Positions 28,171 to 37,513 of a stretch of 64,000 bases of DNA are shown here, one piece after another. Positions within the stretch are counted from its first letter, which is position 1; each line of letters opens with the position of its first letter. The stretch covers positions 62,001-126,000 of the forward strand of contig CAVXSB010000006.1 of assembly GCA_963764315.1 (NCBI GenBank), given 5' to 3'. Below the pieces are notes generated by a model. The model saw only the letters and a list, made by a program, of their open reading frames with translations. It did not search any database and was not told the DNA's origin. The DNA comes from DATLWN01 sp963764315. Its GTDB lineage: Bacteria; Pseudomonadota; Zetaproteobacteria; Mariprofundales; Mariprofundaceae. Made by a program: the position numbers and the translations under genes.

Positions 28171-29535
28171 TCAGATGTGCATAGCATCGGCAAAGATGCG
28201 GCTGATGTCGCCCTGCCAATGCCGGTGGTACAGATCCAGCCATTCCTCGGCCTGCGTGCGCCCGCGTTCGACCGCCCGGATCAATGGTGTCAGGAAGATC
28301 GTTTCGTCTTCGCCGCGCGCGTTCAGGCAGCGCTGGCGGGCCAGCCCCTGCCGGGCGATGTCGACCATGCGTGCGCACAGGGCTCCCGCCGTGGTGTCCC
28401 GGAACGGGGTGGATAGCGCCGTCTTCGGCACCCGGCCCCGCATCTCGAGTATCTCGGCATGCGTCCAGTCGCCAATCATCGCCTCGACCTCGTACAGTGC
28501 CTGCTCGTCGTACAGCAGGCCCTTCCACAGCGCCGGCAGGGCACAGATCCACGGCCAGGGCCCGGCGTCGGCGCCGCGCATTTCCAGATAGCCCTTCAGG
28601 CGCACGTCCGGGAACAGCGTCGACAGGTGCAGGGCCCAGTCCGCCTGGGTCGGCTGCTCGCCGGGGCGCTGCGGCAGGCGGCCGTCGAGAAACGCCCGGA
28701 AGCTGGCGCCGCTGCAGTCGATGTAGGCGCCGTCGCGGATGATGAAGTACATCGGCGCATCCAGTGCCCATTCGACATAGGCCTCGAAGCCGAAGCCGTC
28801 CTCGAACACGCAGGCGGGGATGCCGGCCCGCTTGGGATCGGTGTCCAGCCAGCAGTATGAGCGGTAGGAGAGATAGCCGGACGGCTTGCCGTCGACGAAG
28901 GGCGAGGCGGCGAACAGGGCGGTGACAAGCGGCTGCAGCGCCATGCCCGCGCGCATTTTTCTCACCATGTCCGCCTCGGAGGAGAAATCGAGGTTGGCCT
29001 GGGTGGTGGCGGTGCGCAGCATCATGTCCAGGCCGTGTCCGCCGACCCGGGGCATGTATTCGCGCATGATGGCGTAGCGCTGCTTGGGCATCCACGGGAT
29101 CTCGCCCTGTGCCCAGCGCGGCTGGAAGCCCAGGCCCAGGAAGCCGATGCCGAGTTTCTGGCCGGCGGCGCGCACTTGCTTCAGGTGATCGGTGGCCTCC
29201 ATGCAGGTGTCGTGGATGGTGGGCAGCGGTGCACCGGATAGCTCCAGCTGGCCGCCGGGCTCCAGCGTGATCGAGGCGTGTGCGTGCTGCAATGCGATCA
29301 GCTGCCCGTTCTCCAGCACCGGCTCCCAGTCGTGGGCGGCGAGCTGTTCGAGCAGACGGCGGATGCTGCGCTCGCCGGCATAGGGGATGGGGCGCAGGCT
29401 GTCGACGCAGAAGCCGATCTTCTCGTGCTCGGTGCCGACGCGCCAGTCCTGACGCGGCTTGCAGCCGTCGCGGAAGTTGTCGGCCAGCTGTTCGCGGCGG
29501 ATGGGGGCATGGGAGGTGCTGGCGGATGATGACAT
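28171..29535 (-). CDS. gshA: Glutamate-cysteine ligase, plant/alphaproteobacterial type
   Basis: This is a 454-residue enzyme making gamma-glutamylcysteine, the first step of glutathione synthesis. It belongs to the plant-like GCS2 group and not the E. coli type: 'DWRVGTEHEKIGF', 'ITLEPGGQLELSGAP', 'GLGFQPRW', 'RTATTQANLDFSSE' and 'RSYCWLDTDPKR' are visible. This type also occurs in Alphaproteobacteria and xanthomonads. The start at 29535 ('MSSSASTSHAPIRREQLADN') is preferred over an in-frame ATG 84 nt upstream, because family N-termini begin near 'PIRREQL'. No gshB is in the window. Confidence 0.92.
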   Translation of the reverse strand: MSSSASTSHAPIRREQLADNFRDGCKPRQDWRVGTEHEKIGFCVDSLRPIPYAGERSIRRLLEQLAAHDWEPVLENGQLIALQHAHASITLEPGGQLELSGAPLPTIHDTCMEATDHLKQVRAAGQKLGIGFLGLGFQPRWAQGEIPWMPKQRYAIMREYMPRVGGHGLDMMLRTATTQANLDFSSEADMVRKMRAGMALQPLVTALFAASPFVDGKPSGYLSYRSYCWLDTDPKRAGIPACVFEDGFGFEAYVEWALDAPMYFIIRDGAYIDCSGASFRAFLDGRLPQRPGEQPTQADWALHLSTLFPDVRLKGYLEMRGADAGPWPWICALPALWKGLLYDEQALYEVEAMIGDWTHAEILEMRGRVPKTALSTPFRDTTAGALCARMVDIARQGLARQRCLNARGEDETIFLTPLIRAVERGRTQAEEWLDLYHRHWQGDISRIFADAMHI

Positions 29536-29637
29536 GGCCGGAGCATAGTGGTCGGGCCAGGGTGGATAAAGCATTTGCCGCTGTGAGGGTGCCCTGTAGC
29601 CAATGTGGCACATTGACACACACGTGGTGTGCCGAGG

Positions 29638-29666
29638 TTGACCATGTCATGCTCGTGCAACATATT
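29638..29666 (+). promoter_or_regulatory. Probable sigma-70 promoter of the first porin-cytochrome gene
   Basis: TTGACC (29638-29643), 17-nt spacer, CATATT (29661-29666). This predicts a leader of about 150 nt before the ATG at 29821. Just upstream, 29617-29631 holds the dyad CACAC-acgtg-GTGTG, a possible operator. The rest of the 285-bp gshA-cytochrome gap holds a ribosome site (ttggagga) shortly before the ATG and nothing else I recognise. Confidence 0.55.
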
Positions 29667-29820
29667 GCCCATGTCTGCTGGAGGGGTCTGCTTGTCCTTC
29701 TGCCAGTCGGTACCAGGGGATTCCCGGGCCGGCGGCAGGTCGAAGAGGGGTGCGGATTTCCGAAGGGAGATCGTTTTAACAGGCTCACTGAGCCAAAAAA
29801 TCTTGGAGGATAGTAATCAT

Positions 29821-31223
29821 ATGAAGAAGCTTCTTCTGTCTGCTGCTGCCTTTGCAATGGTCGGCGTTTCTGCTCTCGCAGTCGCCCCGAACACTGCTCA
29901 GGCTATCCCGGCGTTTGCACGCCAGACTGGCATGGCTTGCTACAGCTGCCACTTCCAGTCCTTCCCGGCCCTGACCGACTACGGTCGTTCTTTCAAGCGC
30001 GATGCTTTCACCGACGTGGGCTCTGAGGCCCTGGTCGAGGACGACAACCTGTCTATCCCGGCCGTGCTGAACGCCACCCTGGTGATTCACGCCAACTACA
30101 CCAACACCAAGGACAATGCCAATCCCGCTTCCGGCGCTGGCCCGGGCTTCTCGAACGGCGTCTGGAATCTGCCGCTCGAGGCTCCGCTGCTGATCGCCGG
30201 CCGCATGGGCAAGAACATGGGTGCCTTCGGCGAGTTCGCCGGTGGCGCTGGTGCTGCCAATGGTCAGACCACCAACAACTGGCAGGTCATGTCCTCGTTC
30301 GACATGGGCAACTTCCGCATGGGTCTGAACGTGTTCAACACCTCGTTCGGCTGGACCGCCGGTATCGAGACCTTCAACGTGTACGGCCAGCATGCTGGCG
30401 TGCTGAACGGTAACGACGTGTCCGCCGTGTCCTCTGTGGGTAACGGTAACGACGCCAACATCGTCGGTGGTGTGCAGACCCAGGGCGTGACCGCTTGGGC
30501 CGGCAACGACCTGTGGTTCATCGGCCTGACCGGCTGGGCTCCGGATCTCACCGGTGTCATACCGCTGGTAACGCTGCGTGCCCAGTAACGTCGGCGGCAA
30601 CCTGATCCCGGGCGTTTATGGTGCCATCACCCCGAACGTCGCGGGTTGGGACACCATGGTCGGCTTCGGCTGGACCAACGGTACCGCTGGTTCCACCAAC
30701 AGCAGCTGCTACTGCTGGTACGCTTTGGCGTGCTGGCTAACGGCAAGGTCGCCGGTGCGGACCTGTGGTGGATCGACGCCCAGGCCCAGGGCCAGGTCGG
30801 CAACACCTCCATCGGTGTGTATGCTGACTATGCGCACACCAAGGCCAAGTCCAACGTGCTTTACAATGTCTTCGGTGCCAATCCGATGGCTGCGAATGGT
30901 GGCGGTACTGCCGCTACCGCTGGCGACAAGACCAATGGTTGGTCGCTGCGTGCCACCATCAAGCCGATCCCGCAGTGGGTCTTCGAGGCTGGCTATGGCG
31001 AGACCAAGGAGACCTGGCTGCCAGGTCTACTCTGAACACCAAGAACAAGATCTGGCAGATCGGTGGCCAGTACGAGCTGTACCAGAACGTCAATCTGAAG
31101 CTGATGTATGAAGATCAGAAGATTGGCGCTGGCTATGGCCTGTACAGCAATGGTGGCAGCGTCGCTGCCAACCAGACCCAGAACATCAAGACCACGACGC
31201 TGGAGCTCGACGCTCTGATGTAA
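29821..31223 (+). pseudogene. Cyc2-like outer-membrane porin-cytochrome, copy 1 (three frameshifts as given)
   Basis: The N-terminus has a signal peptide (cleavage near residue 27) and one c-type haem site, C40-YS-C43-H44, within 'AIPAFARQTGMACYSCHF', followed by 'FPALTDYGRSFKRDAF' and a porin-like beta barrel. This arrangement matches Cyc2-type fused cytochrome-porins that pass electrons across the outer membrane. It is about 465 codons against 444 in copy 2 (32272). The frame breaks near 30555-30590, 30700-30722 and 31018-31026; each segment keeps homology to copy 2 in its own frame, down to 'TTTLELDALM'. Codon use leans to GCT, GGT, TCT and CGT, unlike neighbours, suggesting very high expression. 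It is either a decaying copy or a set of sequence errors. Confidence 0.8.
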
Positions 31224-31251
31224 GGTCTACGTCCTTTGGGATGTTCTTTGG

Positions 31252-31283
31252 AGGGAGGCCGCAAGGCCTCCCTCTTTTTTTGA
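31252..31283 (+). terminator. Rho-independent terminator
   Basis: Stem gggaggcc / ggcctccc with loop gcaa, then tc and a T7 run. It ends the first porin-cytochrome transcript 30 nt after its stop. Confidence 0.9.
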
Positions 31284-31340
31284 TCCCTGGCGCCATTCTT
31301 TAGTTGACCGGAGAGGGGCTTGGCGCTTGAATGCATCTCC

Positions 31341-32063
31341 ATGAATCGTACCCGCATCCCCCTTTCCCTGTTGCTTTCGACCCTGATCCTCGCCTCCTGT
31401 GCGCATATGCCCCAGCTGTTCTGGAAGGAGAATGCAGGCGCCAACCAGCAGACCCAGGCAGCCGATGCCTCGGCGCCCTCGCGGCCGCCGCTGGTGGTGC
31501 CTCCGGATCTTCGCGGCCAGGTGTCGGTGCCGATGCCGGATAAGGTGGCTTCAAGCGAGACGCCGCAGATGAAACAGGCCCAGGCCAAAGAGAAGGCCGA
31601 GGTGGCCGGTACGGCCGTGGCCCTGGATACGCGCGTGTACGATCAGAGCACTGCCACGGTGTTCTCCGCGGTCGTCGATGCCATGACGGCGCTGAATATG
31701 CCGGTGCAGAGCGTGGATTCGCCGAGCGGTACCATCACCACCGACTGGGTGCGCAAGGATGCGAGCAGTCCGAATGTATTCTCGCCCATCATGAATATGT
31801 TCGGAGGCGGCGGGCCGACCTTCGTGCGCTACCGCTTCGTGGTGCGCGTGCTGCGCCTGAGCACGCCCAAGGGCATCAAGACCCAGCTCGAGATCCGGAC
31901 GCTGGGCCAGTCTTTCGAGAACAGCCACTGGGTGAACAAGCCGGTGAAGGAGAAGGTCTCCAGCGACCTGTTCTCCGCCGTCGGAGACCAGCTGGCGCGC
32001 AGCGCGCAAGCGCCGGCAGCTGCGGCATCGAAGGCCCCGGCCCCCGCTTCACCCGCTCAATAA
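31341..32063 (+). CDS. Lipoprotein, BamC/NlpB-like
   Basis: This is a 240-residue protein with a textbook lipobox (LASC, Cys18), then a Gln/Ala/Pro-rich linker. A domain from about 90 to 210 follows the BamC pattern: 'VFSAVVDAMTALNMPVQSVD' then 'SGTITTDWV', a Gly-rich loop and 'RYRFVVRVLRL...TQLEI'. BamC is an accessory lipoprotein of the BAM outer-membrane assembly machine, which would suit its position between two barrel genes. The match is partial (one domain) and it may be a different lipoprotein family. The start at 31341 gives the lipoprotein signal directly. Confidence 0.6.
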   Translation: MNRTRIPLSLLLSTLILASCAHMPQLFWKENAGANQQTQAADASAPSRPPLVVPPDLRGQVSVPMPDKVASSETPQMKQAQAKEKAEVAGTAVALDTRVYDQSTATVFSAVVDAMTALNMPVQSVDSPSGTITTDWVRKDASSPNVFSPIMNMFGGGGPTFVRYRFVVRVLRLSTPKGIKTQLEIRTLGQSFENSHWVNKPVKEKVSSDLFSAVGDQLARSAQAPAAAASKAPAPASPAQ

Positions 32064-32271
32064 TCGTCGCTGCCTGAGAAGGCCGGGGGCCGTGCTTGCC
32101 GCTCGGCCCCCCGATAGCCAAAATCGGTTGACTCCGGGCTCTCTATATAGTCAAGTTACATAGTTTGACACGCATGCTCCGGCACCCTGTGGGGACAGGT
32201 TGCCGAAACCGGGCATACGTGGCATTGAGGGGGAGATGGGCTGGCCGATGGCCGGCATTCATGGAGGGGAG

Positions 32272-33606
32272 ATGACGCTCAGGCGAATCCTTTTTTCGGC
32301 CGCGGCATACGCGCTGGCGGCCGTGGTGTTGATTGCGGCACTGCCGGATGAATCCCAGGCCATTCCCGCATTCTCGCGCCAGACCGGCGAGGTCTGCGGC
32401 AAATGCCATTTCCTGACCTTCCCGGCACTCAACGATTACGGCCGCGAGTTCAAGCGCCGCGCCTATACCTTCGTGCGCGAGGAGGCTCTGGTCGAGCGCA
32501 ACGGTACGCTGTCGATCCCGGTGGTGCTGAACGCCAGCCTGGTGATCAATGCCAAGTACACGAACTCCACCACCACGGGGGTGGCGCCGGCAGGCCCCGG
32601 CTTCACCAACGGCACCTGGAACCTGCCACTCGAGGCGCCGCTGCTCGTTGCCGGGCGCCTGGGCCGGAATGTCGGCTTTTTCGGCGCGCTCGGTAGGCTC
32701 GAGGGTACCTCGGCCAATGGCCAGTTCGCGAAGAACTGGAAGGTGGCTTCCTCCTTCGCCGTGGATGGGGGCGACTTCAGGATCGGGCTGAACCTGTTCA
32801 ATACCTATTACGGCTGGACGGCCGGGATGGAAACGACGAATGTGTTCGGGCAGCACGGTGGTGTGCTGAATGGCTCGGATGTGACGGCGTTGACCAATAT
32901 CGGCATGACAAAGCTCAATATGCAGGGTGTCACCCTGTGGGCGGGCAATCACCTGTGGACGATCGGCGTGTCGGGGGTGGTGCCGGACGTGAACAAGGTC
33001 GGCAAGGCCGATTTCGGCGGCCAGGTGATTCCTGGCCTGCGCATTGCATTCACGCCGACGATCAAGGGCTGGGATGTCGATATCGGCGGCGGCATGCTTA
33101 ACGGCACCGCAGGCGTTACAGATCCTGCCACAGGCCAGAAGTTTGCCGGGGCACACATGGATTTCCTCGATGCCCAGGTCCAGGGCGAGATCGGCGAGGT
33201 CGGTATCGGCATCTATGCCGATTACGCCTATACGATCGCCAAGTCCGGCGTCAAATACAATCTGTTCGGTGCCGAGCCGCTGGAGATGGATGCGGCGGGC
33301 ACACTCATTGGTGGCAACGCCCCGGCCGGGGACCGCACGGGTGGCTGGTCCATCCGGACCATGGTGAAGCCGGTGGAGGGCTGGATCTTCGGTGGCGGCT
33401 ATGGCATGACCCGGAACAAGGCGACGACTGGTGAGACCTCGGCCAACAGCAGCTGGAATATCGGCATCATCCGCGAGATCTATGCCAATGCCGAGCTGAA
33501 ACTGCTGTACGGTCAGCAAAGGCTCGGCGCGCTGTATCCGACCAACACCTCCGGCGTTACCCAGACTACGAAGTCGACGACGCTGCAGTTCGAGGCCCTG
33601 ATGTAG
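32272..33606 (+). CDS. Cyc2-like outer-membrane porin-cytochrome, copy 2 (intact)
   Basis: This is a 444-residue protein. A signal peptide (cleavage after 'ESQA', residue 30) is followed by a haem site C42-GK-C45-H46 in 'IPAFSRQTGEVCGKCHF', then 'FPALNDYGREFKRRAY' and an approximately 380-residue beta-barrel with repeated 'NLPLEAPLLVAGRLG', 'GWTAGMETTNVFGQHGGVLNGSD' (short strands) and a C-terminal 'TTLQFEALM'. It is clearly paralogous to the gene at 29821 but uses ordinary high-GC codons. The family role I infer is outer-membrane electron transfer, as for Cyc2 iron oxidases; the donor is not provable here. The ribosome site 'ggagggga' precedes the ATG. The 208-bp gap upstream holds -35-like TTGACT at 32128 but no convincing -10. 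Confidence 0.82.
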   Translation: MTLRRILFSAAAYALAAVVLIAALPDESQAIPAFSRQTGEVCGKCHFLTFPALNDYGREFKRRAYTFVREEALVERNGTLSIPVVLNASLVINAKYTNSTTTGVAPAGPGFTNGTWNLPLEAPLLVAGRLGRNVGFFGALGRLEGTSANGQFAKNWKVASSFAVDGGDFRIGLNLFNTYYGWTAGMETTNVFGQHGGVLNGSDVTALTNIGMTKLNMQGVTLWAGNHLWTIGVSGVVPDVNKVGKADFGGQVIPGLRIAFTPTIKGWDVDIGGGMLNGTAGVTDPATGQKFAGAHMDFLDAQVQGEIGEVGIGIYADYAYTIAKSGVKYNLFGAEPLEMDAAGTLIGGNAPAGDRTGGWSIRTMVKPVEGWIFGGGYGMTRNKATTGETSANSSWNIGIIREIYANAELKLLYGQQRLGALYPTNTSGVTQTTKSTTLQFEALM

Positions 33607-33631
33607 ACGAAGGTCGCTGGCCTGCTGACCA

Positions 33632-33669
33632 AGGGGGGAGGCAATGCCTCCCCCCCCCCTTGTTGTTTA
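33632..33669 (+). terminator. Probable intrinsic terminator
   Basis: Stem ggggggaggc / gcctcccccc with a 3-nt loop, followed by cccc and a T-rich stretch (ttgttgttt). It lies between the second porin-cytochrome gene and the convergent trpC end, and may serve that transcript. Confidence 0.65.
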
Positions 33670-33680
33670 CGGAGATGGGC

Positions 33681-34475
33681 TTACGCGGATTGCCCGAGCA
33701 GGGATGCCAGCGCCAAGCCGGGATCCGGGGCACGTATCAGCGATTCCCCGACCAGGAAGCCGTGCACGCTGGCGCGGTTCATGCGGATCACGTCGTCCGC
33801 GCCGTGGATGCCGGACTCGGTGATTACGCCGTGTCCCGCCGGGATGTGCGGAAGCAGCCCGATCGTCGTCTCCAGATCGGTCTCGAAGGTGTGCAGGTTG
33901 CGGTTATTGATGCCGATCAGCCTTGTATCGAGCATCAGGGCTCGATCCAGCTCCGCGTGGTTATGCACCTCGGGCAGGATGGACAGGCCTTGCTCCCGCG
34001 CGGCCGCACAGAGCTCTGAAGCCAGGGCATCGTCGACCATGGCCAGGATGACGAGGATGCAGTCCGCACCCATGGCACGCGCCTCCAGCACCTGGTAGGG
34101 ATCGAGCATGAAATCCTTGCGCAGGATCGGCAGCTCTACCTCGCGGCGGATGTCGGCGAGATACCGATCCGAGCCCTGAAAGAAGCGCTGGTCGGTCAGT
34201 ACCGACAGGCAGGTGGCGCCGTGCGCCGCATAGGTGCCGGCGATGGCGACCGGATCGAAATCCTCGCGGATCACACCCTTGGACGGCGAGGCCTTCTTGA
34301 CCTCGGCGATGACGGCATTCTCCCGGCGGTCGATCCGCTCCATCATGGCGGCGGCGAAGGGGCGTGGCGCATAGGCCTGTGCCTTGCCCAGCAGCGCCTG
34401 CTCGGAGACCTGTGCCTTGCATGCCTGCACCCATTGGCGCTTGTAGTCGACGATGGTGTCGAGGATGGTGCTCAT
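33681..34475 (-). CDS. trpC: Indole-3-glycerol phosphate synthase
   Basis: This is a 264-residue (beta-alpha)8 barrel that closes the indole ring in tryptophan synthesis. It shows 'ENAVIAEVKKASPSKGVI' with the catalytic Lys, 'LPILRKDFMLDPYQ', 'LIGINNRNLHTFETDL' and 'VITESGI'. It is monofunctional, as no TrpF domain is fused. The ATG overlaps the trpD stop (ATGA). trpF, trpB and trpA are not in the window. Confidence 0.95.
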   Translation of the reverse strand: MSTILDTIVDYKRQWVQACKAQVSEQALLGKAQAYAPRPFAAAMMERIDRRENAVIAEVKKASPSKGVIREDFDPVAIAGTYAAHGATCLSVLTDQRFFQGSDRYLADIRREVELPILRKDFMLDPYQVLEARAMGADCILVILAMVDDALASELCAAAREQGLSILPEVHNHAELDRALMLDTRLIGINNRNLHTFETDLETTIGLLPHIPAGHGVITESGIHGADDVIRMNRASVHGFLVGESLIRAPDPGLALASLLGQSA

Positions 34476-35506
34476 GCGGCGGCCTCGGTGAAGGCAGCGA
34501 GGCGCGCCAGCGTGTCCTCGGCCTTGCCCGAGTCGATGGCCTCGGCGGCCATGGCGATACCCTCCGGGATGCCGCCGGCGTGGCCGGTGACCCACAGCGC
34601 GGCACCGGTGTTCAGCAGTACGATGTCGCGGCCGGCGCCATCCTGACCTGCGAGGATATGCCTGAGGATGGCGGCATTCTGCATCGCATCGCCACCAGCC
34701 AGGGCCTCGGGCGCGGCATACGGGATGCCGAAGGCGGCGGGGTCGATCTCGAAGCGACGCGGGGACTCGCCGCCTTCGACCAGCACGGCATCGGTGATCG
34801 CGGTGGTGGTGATTTCGTCCATGCCGTCGCGACCGTGCACGATCAGCGCCCGGCCGCTGCCCAGGCGGGCAAGGGCACCTGCGACCAGCTCGAGCTTGCC
34901 GGCGTCATAGACGCCGAGGATCTGGAATTCGGCGCCGGCGGGATTCGTCAGCGGCCCGAGCAGGTTGAAGATGGAGCGCACGCCCAGCTCGCGGCGCGGG
35001 GCGGAGGAATGCTTCATGGCCGGATGGTGGCCGGGGGCGAACAGGAAGCCGATGCCCACCGTATCGATGCATGCCGCCACCTGTTCCGGCGTGATGTCCA
35101 GGCGCACCCCCAGTGCCTCCAGCACGTCGGCGCTGCCGGAGCGGGAGGAAACGGCGCGATTGCCATGCTTGGCGACCGGCTGGCCGCAGGCGGCGACGAC
35201 GATGGCCACCGCCGTGGAGATGTTGAAGGTGTGCACGCCGGAGCCACTGGTGCCGCCGGTGCCGCAAGTGTCGAGCAGGTGGCGGGCACGCGGGTGGATC
35301 GCGGTGGCCGCGGCACGCATGGCGCGGGCAGCGCCGGCCACGACATCCGGGGTTTCGCCACGGATGGACAGGCCCATCAACAGGGCGCCGATCTGTGCCG
35401 GCGTCGCCTCACCGGCCATGATGGCCGTGAACACCTGCTCCGCCTCGTGCTCGGTCAGGGCGGTGCCTGCCTGCACCATGCGCAGGGCCTGTTGCACGAT
35501 GCTCAT
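34472..35506 (-). CDS. trpD: Anthranilate phosphoribosyltransferase
   Basis: This is a 344-residue enzyme joining anthranilate to PRPP. The PRPP-binding 'LDTCGTGGTSGSGVHTFN' (family DxxGTGGD/S region), 'KHGNRAVSSRSGSADVLE', 'FLFAPGHHPAMKHSSAPRRE' and 'RSIFNLLGPLTNPA' are all present. It is linked by 4-nt ATGA overlaps to trpG upstream and trpC downstream, so stoichiometric coupled translation is expected. Confidence 0.95.
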   Translation of the reverse strand: MSIVQQALRMVQAGTALTEHEAEQVFTAIMAGEATPAQIGALLMGLSIRGETPDVVAGAARAMRAAATAIHPRARHLLDTCGTGGTSGSGVHTFNISTAVAIVVAACGQPVAKHGNRAVSSRSGSADVLEALGVRLDITPEQVAACIDTVGIGFLFAPGHHPAMKHSSAPRRELGVRSIFNLLGPLTNPAGAEFQILGVYDAGKLELVAGALARLGSGRALIVHGRDGMDEITTTAITDAVLVEGGESPRRFEIDPAAFGIPYAAPEALAGGDAMQNAAILRHILAGQDGAGRDIVLLNTGAALWVTGHAGGIPEGIAMAAEAIDSGKAEDTLARLAAFTEAAA

Positions 35507-36072
35507 GCGCGGAACTGCAGGAAGTTGGCCAGCATCTTGTGGCCGTGCTCGGTGAGGATGGATTCGGGATGGAACTGTACGCCGAAGGTCGGGTGCTCAA
35601 CGTGGCGCATGCCCATCAGCTCGCCCTCCTCCGTCCAGGCCGTGCGCACCAGTGCGGGCGGTAGCGGCTCCTCGACGATCAGCGAATGGTAGCGGGTGGC
35701 GGTGAACGGCGAGGGCAGGCCAGTGAAGATGCCGGAACCGTCGTGATGGATCGGGCTGGTCTTGCCGTGCATCAGGCGCGGGGCGCGCAGCACCCGGCCG
35801 CCGAAGGCCACGCCCATCGACTGGTGGCCGAGGCAGACGCCAAGAATGGGGATCTCGCCCGAGAAACGGCGGATCAGCTCTACAGAGATGCCGGCCTCGG
35901 CCGGCGTGCACGGGCCTGGCGAGATAACGATATGCGCCGGGCGCATGGATGCGATCTCATCCAGCGTGATGCGGTCGTTGCGGTGAACCTGGGGCACCTC
36001 ACCCAGCTCGCCCAGGTATTGCACCAGGTTGAAGGTGAAGGAATCGTAGTTGTCGATGACCAGCGTCGTCAT
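35503..36072 (-). CDS. trpG: Anthranilate synthase component II (glutamine amidotransferase)
   Basis: This is a 189-residue class I glutamine amidotransferase that feeds ammonia to TrpE. It opens 'VIDNYDSFTFNLVQYLGEL'; the nucleophile Cys is in 'ILGVCLGHQSMG', and the His/Glu of the triad are in 'GVQFHPESI'. The start at 36072 overlaps the trpE stop (ATGA). The protein could also serve as PabA for folate synthesis, as in many bacteria with a single copy. Confidence 0.95.
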   Translation of the reverse strand: MTTLVIDNYDSFTFNLVQYLGELGEVPQVHRNDRITLDEIASMRPAHIVISPGPCTPAEAGISVELIRRFSGEIPILGVCLGHQSMGVAFGGRVLRAPRLMHGKTSPIHHDGSGIFTGLPSPFTATRYHSLIVEEPLPPALVRTAWTEEGELMGMRHVEHPTFGVQFHPESILTEHGHKMLANFLQFRA

Positions 36073-37502
36073 GCCTTCTGCCCCTCGGCCAGCGCGATGG
36101 AGCGGAACATTGCCATGGCCTTGTTGACGCACTCCCTGTGCTCGGAGGCAGGATCGGAATCGGCGACGATGCCGGCGCCGGCCTGCACGTTGATGCGGCC
36201 GTCCCGGATCACGGCGGTGCGGATGGTGATCGCCGTGTCCATATGCGTGCCCCCGAAGGAGATATAGCCGACGCAGCCGGCGTACGGCCCGCGGGCCTCG
36301 GACTCCAGCTCCTCGATGATCTGCATCGCCCGCACCTTGGGGGCGCCGGAGACGGTGCCGGCCGGGAAGGTGGCGGCGAGCAGGTCGATGGCATCGATGT
36401 CCGGGCGTAACTGGCCCTCGACCTGCGACACGATATGCATGACGTGCGAATAGCGCTCGATGCCCATCGATTCGTGCACGGCAACCGAACCGTACTCGCA
36501 GACCCTGCCCAGGTCGTTGCGCCCGAGATCGACGAGCATCACGTGTTCGGCAAGCTCCTTGTCGTCGGCCAGCAGCTCTGTTTCCAGTTGCTGGTCCTCC
36601 TCGTCGGTCTTGCCGCGCGGACGGGTACCGGCGATCGGGCGCACGATGGCGCGTTCCCCGGACTTGCGCACCAGGATCTCCGGGGAGGAGCCGACCAGCA
36701 CCGTCTCGTCCATCTGCAGGTAGAACAGATAGGGGGAGGGGTTGATATGGCGTACGGCCCTATAGACCAGCAGCGGATCGCAGGAGAGATCCGCCGAGAA
36801 GCGCTGCGACAGCACGACCTGGAAGATGTCGCCGGCAAGAATGTACTGTTTGGCCTTTTCCACCATGGCCTCGAACTGATCCGGGCGTATATGCGCCTTC
36901 GGGTGCAGGTCGGCGTGGCCGCCCGCATCCGGACGCAGCGGCGCCGGGTGGGCGGCGTTGTTCAGGGCGTGTTCGATGGTGTCGAGATGCTGGGCGGCTT
37001 CATCCGCATCGGCACTCAGCACGCACAGGTGCATGATGCCGCGCAGGTTGTCGAAGACCACGAAGCGGTCGACGATCATGAAGCCGGCAACCGGCTCGTC
37101 GGCCGCCTCGACGGTGCGGCCGGTCGGTTCGAAGCGGTGCACGATATCGTAGGCGAAATAGCCGACGGCGCCGCCGGAGAAGGGCAGGCCCTCGGCCTCG
37201 ATGGCGGGCTGGGCGATAACGCTCTCACGCAGCCAGGCGAGGATGTCGCCGCCGGCGACGGTTTCGCGTCTGCCGTCCCGGTAGGCCAGGTGCAGGGCCT
37301 CGTTGCGCTCGTAGGCCACGACGGCGGGATCGAAACCGATGATGCTGTAGCGCCCCCAATGCTCCCCGCCCTCGGCGCTTTCGAACAGGAAGCAGTTGCC
37401 CTGGCCACGCAGTGCCGCGAACGCCGATACGGGCGTTTCGCAGTCCGCGGAGCGCAGGCGCGTATGCAGGCGGCGGGATGTTTCAGGGCGGGTCATCGGC
37501 AT
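36069..37502 (-). CDS. trpE: Anthranilate synthase component I
   Basis: This is a 477-residue chorismate-using enzyme. The N-terminal regulatory half has 'FLFESAEGGEHWGRYSIIG', near the usual tryptophan-feedback site. The catalytic half has 'DIFQVVLSQRF', 'NPSPYLFYLQ', 'IAGTRPRGKT', 'ELAEHVMLVDLGRNDLGRV' and 'FPAGTVSGAPKVRAM'. It is the first gene of trpE-G-D-C. No leader peptide with Trp codons or attenuator is visible in the 76 bp upstream, which carries the divergent tRNA-Ala promoter. ATG at 37502 or 37496. Confidence 0.95.
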   Translation of the reverse strand: MPMTRPETSRRLHTRLRSADCETPVSAFAALRGQGNCFLFESAEGGEHWGRYSIIGFDPAVVAYERNEALHLAYRDGRRETVAGGDILAWLRESVIAQPAIEAEGLPFSGGAVGYFAYDIVHRFEPTGRTVEAADEPVAGFMIVDRFVVFDNLRGIMHLCVLSADADEAAQHLDTIEHALNNAAHPAPLRPDAGGHADLHPKAHIRPDQFEAMVEKAKQYILAGDIFQVVLSQRFSADLSCDPLLVYRAVRHINPSPYLFYLQMDETVLVGSSPEILVRKSGERAIVRPIAGTRPRGKTDEEDQQLETELLADDKELAEHVMLVDLGRNDLGRVCEYGSVAVHESMGIERYSHVMHIVSQVEGQLRPDIDAIDLLAATFPAGTVSGAPKVRAMQIIEELESEARGPYAGCVGYISFGGTHMDTAITIRTAVIRDGRINVQAGAGIVADSDPASEHRECVNKAMAMFRSIALAEGQKA

Positions 37503-37513
37503 CTCTCCGAGTG

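Noticed and set aside
32120..32175. Promoter for the second porin-cytochrome gene at TTGACT or TTGACA
   Set aside because: No -10 hexamer with a 16-18-nt spacing could be matched; the TATATA nearby is only 10 nt from the -35 candidate.
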